DNA of 64,000 nt from Loktanella gaetbuli (GCF_020531945.1 NZ_JAJATZ010000001.1:186001-250000); one strand, 5' to 3'. Counted from the first letter of the stretch, positions 33,691 to 42,206 are shown. Numbers and translations: made by a program. The notes: generated from the letters alone by a model not told the origin.

Positions 33691-35025
33691 ATGCAGGTCA
33701 ACGAGACCCTGAACGACGGCCTCAAGCGCGGCTATACCATCACTGTCACAGCGGCAGAACTGGATGCAAAAGTTGTCGAGAAGCTGGAAGAAGCGCGCCC
33801 AGGCGTGGAAATGAAGGGCTTTCGCAAGGGTAAGGTGCCGATGGCCCTGTTGCGCAAGCAGTTCGGTCCGCGCCTGATGGGCGAAGCCATGCAGGACAGC
33901 ATCGACGGTGCCCTGCGCGACCATCTTGACAGCACCGGTGATCGTCCGGCTGCTCAGCCCGAAATGAAGATGTCCAACGCGGACTGGAAAGAGGGCGACG
34001 ATGTCGTTGTCGAAGTGTCCTACGAGGCGCTCCCCGACGTGCCGGACACCGATTTCTCTGCGATCAAGCTGGAAAAGATGGTCGTGAAGGCAGATGATTC
34101 TGCTGTCGAAGAAGCACTGACCAACCTGGCAGAGAGCCCGCAGGCCCAGACGTTCGAGAAAAAGAACGGTCTGTCCAAGGATGGCTATCAGGTCGTGATC
34201 GATTTCGTCGGCAAGATCGACGGTGAGGCATTTGACGGCGGATCGGCCGAAGATTACCCGCTGGTGCTGGGGTCCAACTCCTTTATCCCCGGTTTCGAGG
34301 AGCAGCTGTTGAAGACCAAGGCCGGTGAGGAAAAGGCCGTGACGGTCAATTTCCCCGAGGATTATCAGGCAGAGCATCTGGCCGGCAAGGAAGCCGTGTT
34401 TGATGTGACCGTCAAAGAGGTCCGCGAGCCCGTCACGCCGGAAATGAACGACGAACTGGCCAAGAAATTCGGTGCCGAGGATCTGGAGGCCCTGAAGGGT
34501 CAAATCCGTGATCGTCTGGAAGCCGAATATCAGGGCGCGTCCCGCGCGGTCGCCAAGCGCAAGCTGCTGGACGAGCTGGACACGGCAGTCGATTTCGAAC
34601 TGCCCCCCAGCCTGGTCGATGCCGAAGCCGGTCAGATCGCGCACCAGCTGTGGCATGAGGAAAACCCCGACGTCCAGGGCCATGACCACCCCGAGATCAA
34701 CCCGACCGAAGAGCACATCACCCTGGCCAAGCGTCGGGTGAAGCTGGGCCTGTTGCTGGCCGATATCGGCCAGAAGGCAGAGATCAAGGTGACGGACCAG
34801 GAGATGACGCAGGCCATCATGAACCAGGCGCGTCAGTACCCGGGACAAGAGCGTCAATTCTTTGAGTTCGTGCAGCAGAACGCACAGTTCCGCCAGCAGC
34901 TGCAAGCGCCGTTGTTCGAGGACAAGGTCGTCGATCACATCCTTGAAAAAGCAGATGTGACCGAGAAGGAAGTCAGCAAGGACGACCTGCAGAAAGCTGT
35001 CGAGGCGATGGAATCCGAAGACTGA
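33691..35025 (+). CDS. tig: Trigger factor
   Basis: The ribosome-bound chaperone with prolyl isomerase activity, 444 residues. The N-terminal ribosome-binding domain has the signature GFRKGKVP near residue 47. The FKBP-type domain (about 155-245) contains DGYQVVIDFVGKIDGEAFDG and FIPGFEEQL. A long helical C-terminal domain follows. The ATG at 33691 follows GAAGGA and gives MQVNETLNDGLKRGYTITV. The next hairpin ends the transcript. Confidence 0.96.
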   Translation: MQVNETLNDGLKRGYTITVTAAELDAKVVEKLEEARPGVEMKGFRKGKVPMALLRKQFGPRLMGEAMQDSIDGALRDHLDSTGDRPAAQPEMKMSNADWKEGDDVVVEVSYEALPDVPDTDFSAIKLEKMVVKADDSAVEEALTNLAESPQAQTFEKKNGLSKDGYQVVIDFVGKIDGEAFDGGSAEDYPLVLGSNSFIPGFEEQLLKTKAGEEKAVTVNFPEDYQAEHLAGKEAVFDVTVKEVREPVTPEMNDELAKKFGAEDLEALKGQIRDRLEAEYQGASRAVAKRKLLDELDTAVDFELPPSLVDAEAGQIAHQLWHEENPDVQGHDHPEINPTEEHITLAKRRVKLGLLLADIGQKAEIKVTDQEMTQAIMNQARQYPGQERQFFEFVQQNAQFRQQLQAPLFEDKVVDHILEKADVTEKEVSKDDLQKAVEAMESED

Positions 35026-35047
35026 TCCAGAGGATCAACGTTGTCCG

Positions 35048-35073
35048 AAATGGCGCCCCATGGGGCGCCATTT
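35048..35073 (+). terminator. Terminator of tig
   Basis: A perfect 26-base palindrome (AAATGGCGCCCCA and its complement) followed by TTCGTTG, with T5 across the end of the stem. It lies 22 bases past the tig stop. Confidence 0.85.
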
Positions 35074-35164
35074 TTCGTTGTGGCCTTGTCTAAACGGCTG
35101 AAAGCCCCACATTATCGATATAGGCAGCACGCTTGCGTGCTACCAGTTGGGACGAGTTTACCCC

Positions 35165-35653
35165 GTGCGGAAAACATTGAAATTTGCGTTGATCCTGAGT
35201 GGTCTGATGTTCAGCGGTTTACCGCTGACAGCGCAGGCGTGCCCCAATCCGGACATAGCGTCATTCACGCAGCTGACCGAGAGCGGCGTGAGCCTGCGCC
35301 GCGGGAAGTCCGTTCGCTTGACGGCGGGCGGAATGCGTCCGTTGGGGGAATGCCCCCAGGCTAGCGTCGCGCGTGGCAGTGAGTCCCATTTCACCGATGC
35401 GCCGACGTTCGAGTTGAATTTGGTCGGAATGATGGGGCTGGCATTGCAAATGAGCGCGGATACCGGATGCGCGCGCGATATGCTGGTCCATACGGCCGAT
35501 GGGTCGTGGTATTATCGCGGACCGGGACTGAACGGGTTCATGCCGCCGATGATGCTGTCCAACCCAGGCACAGGCGCGCTCAAGGTCTGGGTCGGCACCC
35601 AGGACAACCGCAGTTGCAGGGTACGCATGGAATTTCTGACATTGCTGCGATGA
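35165..35653 (+). CDS. Secreted protein of unknown function with four Cys
   Basis: A 162-residue exported protein if the GTG at 35165 is used (MRKTLKFALILSGLMFSGLP, a clear signal peptide ending near TAQA). A TTG six codons upstream is the alternative. The mature part has four Cys residues, enough for two disulfides. It is rich in beta-type sequence (SWYYRGPGLNGFMPPMMLS, ALKVWVGTQD). No family is recognised. It is monocistronic between tig and the convergent ribosomal operon. Confidence 0.7.
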   Translation: MRKTLKFALILSGLMFSGLPLTAQACPNPDIASFTQLTESGVSLRRGKSVRLTAGGMRPLGECPQASVARGSESHFTDAPTFELNLVGMMGLALQMSADTGCARDMLVHTADGSWYYRGPGLNGFMPPMMLSNPGTGALKVWVGTQDNRSCRVRMEFLTLLR

Positions 35654-35667
35654 GGGCCGCAAAACAA

Positions 35668-35699
35668 TCAGGGCCGGATCATTGCTGATCCGGCCCTGA
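35668..35699. terminator. Terminator shared by rplI and the secreted-protein gene
   Basis: A perfect 14-bp stem (TCAGGGCCGGATCA and TGATCCGGCCCTGA) with a TTGC loop. The minus strand continues TTGTTTTG, so it suits the rpsF-rpsR-rplI operon best. It lies 51 bases past the rplI stop. Confidence 0.75.
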
Positions 35700-35749
35700 C
35701 TGTAGCGATGGCCGCCAACCCGAAAAGGGCAGGCGACCGTTTGTCTGTA

Positions 35750-36355
35750 TCAGGCGTTGTCGGATGCGCGGGGCGCGTCGTCGCCATCGTCTTCGGATGC
35801 GGCAGAGCCGAGATCGTCGAACAATTCCTGGATTTCGAATTCAGCTGCTGCTTCTTCTTCGGCGGCCAGTTCCTGAATGGATTTGCCAGCGGCCTGAAGC
35901 TCTGCTTCTTCGGCGGAACGTGCGACGTTCAGGGTGATCGTTGCCTCGACCTCGGGGTGCAGGTTTAGCGTCACATCGTGCAGACCCAGATCCTTGATCG
36001 GACCTTGCAGCACGACCTGATTGCGGTCGACCTTGTAACCGTCGGCGGCAGCGGCATCAGCCACGTCACGGGGTGTGACGGAGCCATAGAGCGAGCCCGC
36101 GTCGGACGCGGACCGAATCACGACGAACTGCTTGCCGTCGATCTTGTCTGCCTCGGCCTGTGCGGCAGCGCGTGTTTCAGCGTTGCGTGCCTCGAGTGCG
36201 GCCTTTTCGGCCTCAAAGCGAGCGAGGTTTGCAGCGTTGACACGCAGCGCCTTTTTCTGCGGCAGCAGGTAGTTGCGCGCATAGCCTTCCTTGACAGAGA
36301 CGACTTCGCCCATGTTGCCCAGCTTTGCGACGCGTTCGAGAAGAATGATGTCCAT
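35750..36355 (-). CDS. rplI: 50S ribosomal protein L9 with acidic C-terminal extension
   Basis: A large-subunit protein that binds 23S rRNA near the L1 stalk. The 201 residues start MDIILLERVAKLGNMGEVVSVK and carry the family signature GYARNYLLPQKKAL. The E. coli protein has 149 residues; the extra 50 here are an acidic, Ala/Glu/Asp-rich tail (EIQELFDDLGSAASEDDGDD), common in this order. It is third in rpsF-rpsR-rplI, 11 bases after rpsR. Confidence 0.97.
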   Translation of the reverse strand: MDIILLERVAKLGNMGEVVSVKEGYARNYLLPQKKALRVNAANLARFEAEKAALEARNAETRAAAQAEADKIDGKQFVVIRSASDAGSLYGSVTPRDVADAAAADGYKVDRNQVVLQGPIKDLGLHDVTLNLHPEVEATITLNVARSAEEAELQAAGKSIQELAAEEEAAAEFEIQELFDDLGSAASEDDGDDAPRASDNA

Positions 36356-36366
36356 GATGCGGGTCC

Positions 36367-36594
36367 TTACTTCACTGCGTAGGGCAGAAGGGCGAGGAAC
36401 CGTGCACGCTTGATCGCCTGGGCGAGCTTGCGCTGGTTCTTGGCGCCGACGGCGGTGATGCGGGCAGGCACGATCTTGCCGCGCTCGGAGATGTAGCGCT
36501 GCAGGGTGCGGGTGTCTTTGTAGTCGATCGCCGGAGCGTTTTCGCCCTCAAACGGATCGGACTTGCGACGACGGAAAAACGGTTTGGTAGCCAT
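36367..36594 (-). CDS. rpsR: 30S ribosomal protein S18
   Basis: A small-subunit protein of 75 residues that pairs with S6 on the platform. It opens MATKPFFRRRKSDPFEG and carries IDYKDTRTLQRYISERGKI and KNQRKLAQAIKRARFLALLP, matching the family throughout. It lies 22 bases after rpsF. Confidence 0.97.
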   Translation of the reverse strand: MATKPFFRRRKSDPFEGENAPAIDYKDTRTLQRYISERGKIVPARITAVGAKNQRKLAQAIKRARFLALLPYAVK

Positions 36595-36616
36595 GTCTTA
36601 CAATCCTTTTGTGAAG

Positions 36617-36970
36617 TTAGCGGCGCTCGCGACGGCTGTCGCGTTCGTCACGTTTCTGCATTTGGACCGACGGGCCGTCCTCGTGTGCGTCGACCTTGAT
36701 CGTCAGAACGCGCATGACGTCTTCGTGCAGGCGCATCAGGCGTTCCATCTCTTGCACGGCAGCCGCGGGGGCGTCGGTGCGCAGATAGGCGTAGTGGCCC
36801 TTGCGGTTCTTGTTGATCTTGTAGGCCATGGTCTTGACGCCCCAGTATTCGGAGTCGACCAGCTTGCCTTCGTTGTCGGACAGGACTGTCCCGAAGTGTT
36901 CGATCAGGGCTTCGGCTTGCGTGTTGGACAAGTCCTGACGCGCAATCATCACATGCTCATACAGCGGCAT
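36617..36970 (-). CDS. rpsF: 30S ribosomal protein S6
   Basis: A small-subunit platform protein of 117 residues: MPLYEHVMIARQDLSNTQ, then VDSEYWGVKTMAYKINKNRK and HYAYLRTDAP. The start at 36970 follows TAAGGAATACC, and an ATG ten codons upstream would add non-family residues. It heads the operon. A structured leader and a good promoter lie upstream. Confidence 0.97.
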   Translation of the reverse strand: MPLYEHVMIARQDLSNTQAEALIEHFGTVLSDNEGKLVDSEYWGVKTMAYKINKNRKGHYAYLRTDAPAAAVQEMERLMRLHEDVMRVLTIKVDAHEDGPSVQMQKRDERDSRRERR

Positions 36971-37002
36971 GGTATTCCTTACATGTTCGGCGCACTTCAA
37001 AG

Positions 37003-37031
37003 ACCGGGTGGTTCCACTTCCGCGTCCCGGT
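37003..37031 (-). promoter_or_regulatory. Stem-loop in the rpsF leader, possible autoregulatory element
   Basis: On the minus strand ACCGGG pairs with CCCGGT, with an inner GTGG-AA-CCA hairpin and a one-sided bulge of about nine bases. It lies 33-61 bases before the rpsF ATG. rpsF operons in other bacteria are controlled by S6:S18 binding to a bulged leader hairpin. The match here is only by position and general shape. Confidence 0.3.
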
Positions 37032-37074
37032 CACGAGAGGCTGCGCAGGTCAAAAGTCGCGCGGAAGTTCGGCG

Positions 37075-37102
37075 CTTATACACGGGGACGGGCAGGGCGC
37101 AA
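37075..37102 (-). promoter_or_regulatory. Predicted sigma-70-type promoter of rpsF-rpsR-rplI
   Basis: Reading the minus strand, TTGCGC (-35) and TATAAG (-10) are separated by 16 bases. Transcription would begin near 37067, giving a leader of about 97 bases that includes the stem-loop at 37003-37031. Confidence 0.45.
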
Positions 37103-37224
37103 GCCTGCGTGCACACAGCGGCCGGGTCGCGCAGAGTCCATGAATCAACTATCAATGGCCACGGTTTTGCCAAAGTCCGGTTGCACGACGAAAAGAAAAG
37201 CCGAAACCACCCCAAGGAGTACAG

Positions 37225-37818
37225 ATGAGCGATCTTGCAACCGACCGTAGGGATGTGGTGCGTATCCGCGGATGGATGCCCGGTGGGCTAATGGCCATGA
37301 GCAGTAGCGGATTTGACGTGGAAGAGGCGTTCTGGGGCTACACGATATCGCATGCGGGTGGCCCGCGTCTGGCATTGGTGCTTGTGCAGTTTCTTGTCTT
37401 GTTGACGGGTGCATTGTGTGCGGCATCGGGGATGACGTTGCTGTTGCTGTCACCTGTGTCGGATATTGTATTCCGATCGCCGCTGATTTTCGGGTGTTTT
37501 GCCTTTTCATTGCTGTTGATGTGGTACGCGACGCGCGGGCTGTCGTCGCGCTATGAGATCGACACGCATCGGTCGGAACTGCGGCGCGTGGTTCTGAACC
37601 GCACCGGATTGCTGACAATCCAGGCGCGGTATGGTTTCGACAGTATCGCAAACGTCTACGCCGAAGCTGTGAACGACCAGACATCGCGGCTGTACGTGCG
37701 GTTTCGCAATGGGCCTGGTCGCATCGTGGTCGCCAGCGGCAAGCCAGAGGATCTGGAACCATTGTCTGTGCGGCTGCGTCGCGACATGGTGCTGGGCGTG
37801 GTGCAAAGGAACCCGTGA
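37225..37818 (+). CDS. Membrane protein of unknown function, two transmembrane helices
   Basis: A 197-residue protein. After about 45 polar residues there are two hydrophobic helices (residues about 50-75, LALVLVQFLVLLTGALCAAS, and about 85-105, PLIFGCFAFSLLLMWY). A C-terminal soluble domain of beta character follows (SRYEIDTHRSELRRVVLNRT, SRLYVRFRNGPGRIVVAS), which may be a small PH-like domain. ATG follows AAGGAG. No family was recognised. It precedes yceI by 87 bases in the same direction. Confidence 0.7.
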   Translation: MSDLATDRRDVVRIRGWMPGGLMAMSSSGFDVEEAFWGYTISHAGGPRLALVLVQFLVLLTGALCAASGMTLLLLSPVSDIVFRSPLIFGCFAFSLLLMWYATRGLSSRYEIDTHRSELRRVVLNRTGLLTIQARYGFDSIANVYAEAVNDQTSRLYVRFRNGPGRIVVASGKPEDLEPLSVRLRRDMVLGVVQRNP

Positions 37819-37905
37819 ACATGGACTGTTCGAAAATGTGAAATTGCATTCATCAGGCCAGATCACATTTACCTCCGTGCAGACACATCAACACGGAGTA
37901 CCACG

Positions 37906-38481
37906 ATGAAAACGATTTTCGGCACAGCCACCGCGCTCGCCCTGCTGTCCACGCCTGTTCTGGCCGCACCTGCGCCCTACACGCTGGATGCAAGCCACAG
38001 CCAGGTTCTGTTCAACTATGATCACTTGGGCTTTTCGACGACCTACGGCTTGTTCTCTGGCTTTGACGGCGAAATTTCCTTTGACGCCGAAGACCCTGCT
38101 GCATCCAGCGTGTCGGTGTCGTTCCCGGTGCGCAGCATGATGACAGGCTGGGAAGCCCGTTTCGAGCACTTCATGTCCGATGATTTCTTTGGCGCAGCCG
38201 AAGACGACATGGTCACATTCACCTCGACCGCGATCGAAGTGACCGGTGAGAACACCGCACTGATCACCGGTGATCTGAGCATGAACGGCATCACCAAGGA
38301 AGTTGTTCTGGACACGGTCCTGAACCAGGCCGGTCAACATCCGATGGCTGAAAAACCCTGGCTGGGCTTTGACGCGACAACAACGCTGCTGCGGTCCGAT
38401 TTCGAAGTCGGCGCTTTCGCACCCTTTGTCAGCGACGAAGTGCAGGTGATGATCTCGATCGAAGCTGAAGCAGCTGAATAA
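37906..38481 (+). CDS. YceI-family periplasmic lipid-binding protein
   Basis: A 191-residue secreted lipocalin-like protein of the YceI family, thought to bind isoprenoids or other amphiphiles. It has a signal peptide (MKTIFGTATALALLSTPVLA), then the family opening YTLDASHSQVLFNYDHLGFS and SSVSVSFPVRSMMTGWEARFE. The next gene on the other strand encodes a second YceI domain fused to a cytochrome b, so the two may act on the same substrate or stress. Confidence 0.9.
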   Translation: MKTIFGTATALALLSTPVLAAPAPYTLDASHSQVLFNYDHLGFSTTYGLFSGFDGEISFDAEDPAASSVSVSFPVRSMMTGWEARFEHFMSDDFFGAAEDDMVTFTSTAIEVTGENTALITGDLSMNGITKEVVLDTVLNQAGQHPMAEKPWLGFDATTTLLRSDFEVGAFAPFVSDEVQVMISIEAEAAE

Positions 38482-38503
38482 GCGACCTTCTGATTAACAA
38501 CAT

Positions 38504-38536
38504 AGGGGCTGCGCCGGGCATTCCGGCGCAGCCCCT
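38504..38536 (+). terminator. Terminator of yceI
   Basis: A perfect 14-bp stem (AGGGGCTGCGCCGG and CCGGCGCAGCCCCT) with a five-base loop, followed by TTCTTG, 22 bases after the yceI stop. Confidence 0.8.
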
Positions 38537-38562
38537 TTCTTGTGCGGTCGATGCAAAGCAAA

Positions 38563-38589
38563 GGGCCCGCTGCATGTTGCAGCGGGCCC
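38563..38589. terminator. Second hairpin between yceI and the cytochrome b561-YceI gene
   Basis: A perfect 12-bp stem (GGGCCCGCTGCA and TGCAGCGGGCCC) with a TGT loop. The plus strand continues CTGTTTTTATC and the minus strand CTTTGCTTTGC. With the yceI terminator it separates two convergent genes. It lies 30 bases past the stop of the minus-strand gene. Confidence 0.65.
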
Positions 38590-38619
38590 CTGTTTTTATC
38601 GCGCGGTGCGCGGTTTTCG

Positions 38620-39807
38620 TCAGTTGTTACGTGTCGCGGTGAGGTCCATCGTGACGATCACGTCAAAGGCCAGATTGGATTCACCTTCCATGCTTTCGCC
38701 GATGTTGAATGTCTGGCGATTCAACGTGGTTTGCCCGGATGCCGTGGCCGTGTCGCCTTCAAGCGTCAGCGAAAATGGCAGGGTGACCGGTGCCTCGACC
38801 CCCTTGAGCGTGAGTGTTCCGTCCGCGACGTAGCTGCCGTCGTCCTGTACCGTGATGGGCGCTGCAAAGGTGGCTGTCGGGAAATTGGCCTGATTGAAAA
38901 AGTCAGCCCCCATGGCCTGATCCGTCACCGACCCAAGCGTCAATGACCCAATGGAGACCGTGACCTCGACCGTGCCTGCATCCGCTGTGGCATCGGGGTC
39001 GAAGGTGATCGCTGCCGTCCAGTCGGCAAAGCTGCCTGTAACCTCGTCACCCATCTGCACTACGGTAATGCCAAGCGCACCGTCCTGAACGGTCCAGTCC
39101 GAAGCGACCTCGGCCAGTGCTTCGGTTGTCGGTGCCGCGGTTGTGCCTGCGGCCATGCCAGCGCCGACGCCCGCACCGATTGCCAGTACAGTGGCGGCCA
39201 ACGCCGGAGCAGCAATCGGCGTACGGTGATAGGCGACATCCGGCATCTGCGATTTCCCGAACCACATGCGGCGCAGGGTGGCGTCCTTGTCGATGAAATG
39301 ATGCTTGAGTGCGCCTGCGACGTGCAGGGCAAGCGCGCCAATCAGCACTTTGGTCAGGATGATGTGCACACTGCCGAACAAATGCGCGACCTCGGGGTTC
39401 TTGGGGACGAAAGGCAGGGACTGCCCGAACGGCCACCAGATCGGGGCGAACCCGGTCGAGGCGGCGTGGTCGATCCAGCCTGTCAGCGGCACGAGGACCA
39501 GACTGCCGTAAAGCGTCCAGTGCACAATTTCCGCCAGAAGCGTTTCCGTCTTGCGTTCAGGGTGCAGGGGGCCGGGTTTGCGATGGCCGATTGCCCAGAT
39601 GATGCGCAGCAGGGCAACAAAAAACAATAGCACGCCCAAAGTCTTGTGGGTCGAAAAGAGCGTTGTCTTGATCGCGAGTGCGGAATCGGTATCCGCCGCC
39701 CAGTCATTGGCCAGCGTCCCGAGGATCAGCAGAGCGAGGATGAGTATGGCCGTCAGCCAGTGGAACGTCTTGGTCACCGTGCCGTAGGTTGTCGGGGTGT
39801 CGGACAT
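38620..39807 (-). CDS. Cytochrome b561 - YceI fusion protein
   Basis: A 395-residue two-domain protein. Residues about 1-185 form a four-helix cytochrome b561/Ni-hydrogenase-type b domain with several His residues placed for haem (TKTFHWLTAILILALLILG, STHKTLGVLLFF, SVHIILTKVLIGALALHVAG). A further hydrophobic helix at about 197-220 leads to a YceI domain (about 230-395), which would lie in the periplasm. The domain has SDWTVQDGALGITVVQMGDE and TTLNRQTFNIGE. Start at 39807 follows AAGGA. The combination suggests electron transfer to or from a YceI-bound quinone-like ligand; that is inference. Confidence 0.88.
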   Translation of the reverse strand: MSDTPTTYGTVTKTFHWLTAILILALLILGTLANDWAADTDSALAIKTTLFSTHKTLGVLLFFVALLRIIWAIGHRKPGPLHPERKTETLLAEIVHWTLYGSLVLVPLTGWIDHAASTGFAPIWWPFGQSLPFVPKNPEVAHLFGSVHIILTKVLIGALALHVAGALKHHFIDKDATLRRMWFGKSQMPDVAYHRTPIAAPALAATVLAIGAGVGAGMAAGTTAAPTTEALAEVASDWTVQDGALGITVVQMGDEVTGSFADWTAAITFDPDATADAGTVEVTVSIGSLTLGSVTDQAMGADFFNQANFPTATFAAPITVQDDGSYVADGTLTLKGVEAPVTLPFSLTLEGDTATASGQTTLNRQTFNIGESMEGESNLAFDVIVTMDLTATRNN

Positions 39808-39944
39808 GGGCGCAAATCCTTTCAATTTGCAGCAGATATAGACTATTCTAAAGCAAGGTCACAATTTGCATTGACGCAGAGGCATTGTGCGACTTGGGGG
39901 CTTTGGCTATCCAAGCCGTCAATTGACAAATGACAGGAGACCTC

Positions 39945-40883
39945 ATGCGCGCATTCGTTTTTCCCGGCCAAGGGGCCCAGACCATAGGGATGGGCAAGGC
40001 GCTGGCGGAGGCCTATCCGGCGGCACAGGCCGTTTTCGATACCGTGGACGACGCCCTGGGCGAAAAGCTGTCTGCGCTGATCTGGGACGGTGACGCCGAC
40101 ACGCTGCAATTGACCCGCAATGCCCAACCCGCGCTGATGGCGACGTCGCTGGCGGCCATGGCGGCACTGGAGGCCGAAGGGATCACGATATCCGATGCGG
40201 CCTATGTGGCGGGGCATTCGCTGGGTGAGTATTCGGCACTGGCGGCGGCTGGCGCATTGGACATTGCCGATTGCGCGCGGCTGCTACGCACCCGCGGCGA
40301 GGCGATGCAGAACGCCGTGCCCGTCGGCGAGGGTGCCATGGCTGCGGTGCTGGGGCTGAGCATCGCGCAGGTCGAGGAGGTGGTCGCCGCCGCCGCTGAC
40401 GCGGGCGTCTGTGAGGTCGCAAACGAAAACGATCCGTCCCAGACCGTCATTTCGGGGGCCAAGGCCGCAGTGGAACGTGCGGCCGTTCTGGCAAAAGAGG
40501 CGGGTGCGAAGCGTGCCCTGATGCTGCCGGTTTCGGCACCGTTTCATTGTGCGTTGATGGCACCCGCAGCGCAGGTGATGCAAGACGCGCTGTCTGACGT
40601 GACAATCCGCGCCCCGCGTGTTCCGGTGGTGTCCAATGTCAACGCAAGCGCCGTGACGGACCCCGACGAGATTCGCGCCTTGCTGGTTGCACAGGTTGCA
40701 GGTCGTGTGCGGTGGTCAACTTCGGTTGCGTGGATGGCCGATCAGGGCGTCACGTCCTTTACCGAGATCGGTGCAGGCAAGGCATTGTCCGGCATGATCC
40801 GCAGGATCGCAAAAGACGCGGCGTGTGCGAATGTCGGCACGCCTGAAGAGGCAAAGGCGGTTGCAGCCGCGATGAAGGGATAA
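39945..40883 (+). CDS. fabD: Malonyl-CoA:ACP transacylase FabD
   Basis: Loads malonyl groups onto ACP for fatty-acid synthesis. The 312 residues start MRAFVFPGQGAQTIGMG, with the nucleophile Ser in GHSLGEYSALAAAGAL and the partner His in VSAPFHCALM. ATG at 39945 follows AGGAGA; an ATG five codons upstream lacks a site. It heads fabD-fabG-acpP-fabF, three bases from fabG. Confidence 0.96.
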   Translation: MRAFVFPGQGAQTIGMGKALAEAYPAAQAVFDTVDDALGEKLSALIWDGDADTLQLTRNAQPALMATSLAAMAALEAEGITISDAAYVAGHSLGEYSALAAAGALDIADCARLLRTRGEAMQNAVPVGEGAMAAVLGLSIAQVEEVVAAAADAGVCEVANENDPSQTVISGAKAAVERAAVLAKEAGAKRALMLPVSAPFHCALMAPAAQVMQDALSDVTIRAPRVPVVSNVNASAVTDPDEIRALLVAQVAGRVRWSTSVAWMADQGVTSFTEIGAGKALSGMIRRIAKDAACANVGTPEEAKAVAAAMKG

Positions 40884-40886
40884 GAC

Positions 40887-41624
40887 ATGTTCGATTTGAC
40901 AGGTAAGAATGCGCTGGTGACGGGTGCCTCTGGCGGGATCGGCGGTGCCATTGCGACCGCGCTGCATGGGGCGGGGGCCACGGTGGGTCTGTCCGGTACG
41001 CGGGTCGAACCGCTGGAAGCGCTTGCGGCCGAGCTGGGCGAACGGGTTCACGTTCTGCCATGCAACCTGAGCGATTCAGAGGCTGTCACGGCACTGCCGA
41101 AACAGGCGATCGAGGCGATGGGGTCGCTGGACATTCTGGTGAACAACGCCGGGATCACGCGCGACAACATCTTTATGCGGATGTCGGATGACGAATGGGC
41201 CAGCGTGTTGGACGTGAACCTCACATCCAGCATGCGCCTGTGCAAAGGGGCCATTCGCGGCATGATGAAATCGCGTTGGGGTCGGATCGTGAACATCACC
41301 TCAGTCGTCGGGGCCACAGGCAACCCCGGTCAGGCAAACTATGCCGCCAGCAAGGCCGGCATGGTCGGCATGAGCAAATCCATCGCCTACGAGGTCGCCA
41401 GTCGTGGAATCACGGTCAACTGTGTGGCACCCGGTTTCATCGCCACGCCGATGACAGACGCACTGAACGACGAACAGCGCAGCGGTATTCTGGGCCAGAT
41501 TCCGGCAGGTCGGATGGGTGAAGCTGACGAGATTGCAGCCGCTGTTCTGTATCTGGCAAGCCCCGAGGCCGCCTATGTCACCGGTGCGACCTTGCATGTG
41601 AATGGCGGAATGGCCATGCTCTGA
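40887..41624 (+). CDS. fabG: 3-oxoacyl-ACP reductase FabG
   Basis: An NADPH-dependent short-chain dehydrogenase, the first reduction of each fatty-acid cycle. The 245 residues show the cofactor motif TGASGGIGGAIA, NNAGITRDN, the catalytic Ser region NITSVVGATGNPGQ and the YAASKAG catalytic motif. The C-terminus TGATLHVNGGMAML is typical. It lies three bases after fabD. Confidence 0.96.
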   Translation: MFDLTGKNALVTGASGGIGGAIATALHGAGATVGLSGTRVEPLEALAAELGERVHVLPCNLSDSEAVTALPKQAIEAMGSLDILVNNAGITRDNIFMRMSDDEWASVLDVNLTSSMRLCKGAIRGMMKSRWGRIVNITSVVGATGNPGQANYAASKAGMVGMSKSIAYEVASRGITVNCVAPGFIATPMTDALNDEQRSGILGQIPAGRMGEADEIAAAVLYLASPEAAYVTGATLHVNGGMAML

Positions 41625-41652
41625 GCCGTGGCCGGTCGGAGTGCGAAAGCGT

Positions 41653-41680
41653 TTGCGTGCTCTCGTTTCTCTGCTATAGG
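41653..41680 (+). promoter_or_regulatory. Predicted promoter of acpP
   Basis: TTGCGT (-35) and TATAGG (-10) are 16 bases apart. Transcription from about 41688 would give a leader of some 70 bases containing a CGGGCC-ACAT-GGTCCG stem and the palindrome GGGGCATGCCCC (41726-41737). It would let acpP be expressed above its operon neighbours. Confidence 0.4.
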
Positions 41681-41759
41681 CCGGGCGGAAACGAATAGAC
41701 GGGCCACATGGTCCGTTTCAAAACCGGGGCATGCCCCATACAGAACGTGAGGATATTTC

Positions 41760-41993
41760 ATGAGCGACGTCGAAGGCCGCGTACGCAAGATCGTTGTAGA
41801 GCATCTTGGTGTTGAAGAAGACAAAGTCGTCGAAAGCGCGTCGTTCATCGACGACCTCGGCGCTGACAGCCTCGACACCGTCGAGCTGGTGATGGCATTC
41901 GAAGAGGAATTCGGCATCGAAATCCCCGACGATGCAGCCGAGACCATCCAGACCTTCGGCGATGCGGTCAAGTTCATCAAGGGCGCACTGTAA
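41760..41993 (+). CDS. acpP: Acyl carrier protein
   Basis: The 77-residue acidic carrier of fatty-acid synthesis. Ser in GADSLDTVEL is the phosphopantetheine site, and the protein is otherwise typical (SDVEGRVRKIVVEHLGVEED). It is followed by a strong terminator, so it is probably a highly expressed separate transcript within the fab cluster. ATG follows GTGAGGATA. Confidence 0.97.
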   Translation: MSDVEGRVRKIVVEHLGVEEDKVVESASFIDDLGADSLDTVELVMAFEEEFGIEIPDDAAETIQTFGDAVKFIKGAL

Positions 41994-42027
41994 GTCAGCG
42001 TCCCGGTCCTCTTGGACCGTCTGATAC

Positions 42028-42058
42028 AAAAGACCCCCGGTCCTTCCGGGGGTCTTTT
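42028..42058 (+). terminator. Terminator of acpP
   Basis: A perfect 13-bp stem (AAAAGACCCCCGG and CCGGGGGTCTTTT) with a TCCTT loop and a run of six T. It lies 35 bases after acpP and 149 bases before fabF, so fabF must have its own promoter or depend on read-through. Confidence 0.88.
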
Positions 42059-42206
42059 TTGTTGCCGTGGGGCGTATGATCGGCTGAATCGCGCAGATTG
42101 CAGTGATGCCCTGTGCGCGTGGCGGTATCGCTGCCCTGCGGCACTTGCCCCTGCTGACGATGTTACGGTATCAGGTCGGCAATTCTCTGTCGGAAAGGTA
42201 CGAATT

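Noticed and set aside
33424..34938. A 504-residue minus-strand frame opposite tig and tRNA-Leu
   Set aside because: It reads antisense through the tRNA and most of trigger factor; composition is Leu/His/Gln-rich without family resemblance.
41726..41737. Palindrome GGGGCATGCCCC before acpP as a restriction or operator site
   Set aside because: It is a 12-base G+C-rich palindrome in a leader. Such sites are expected by chance at this base composition, and no second copy was seen.
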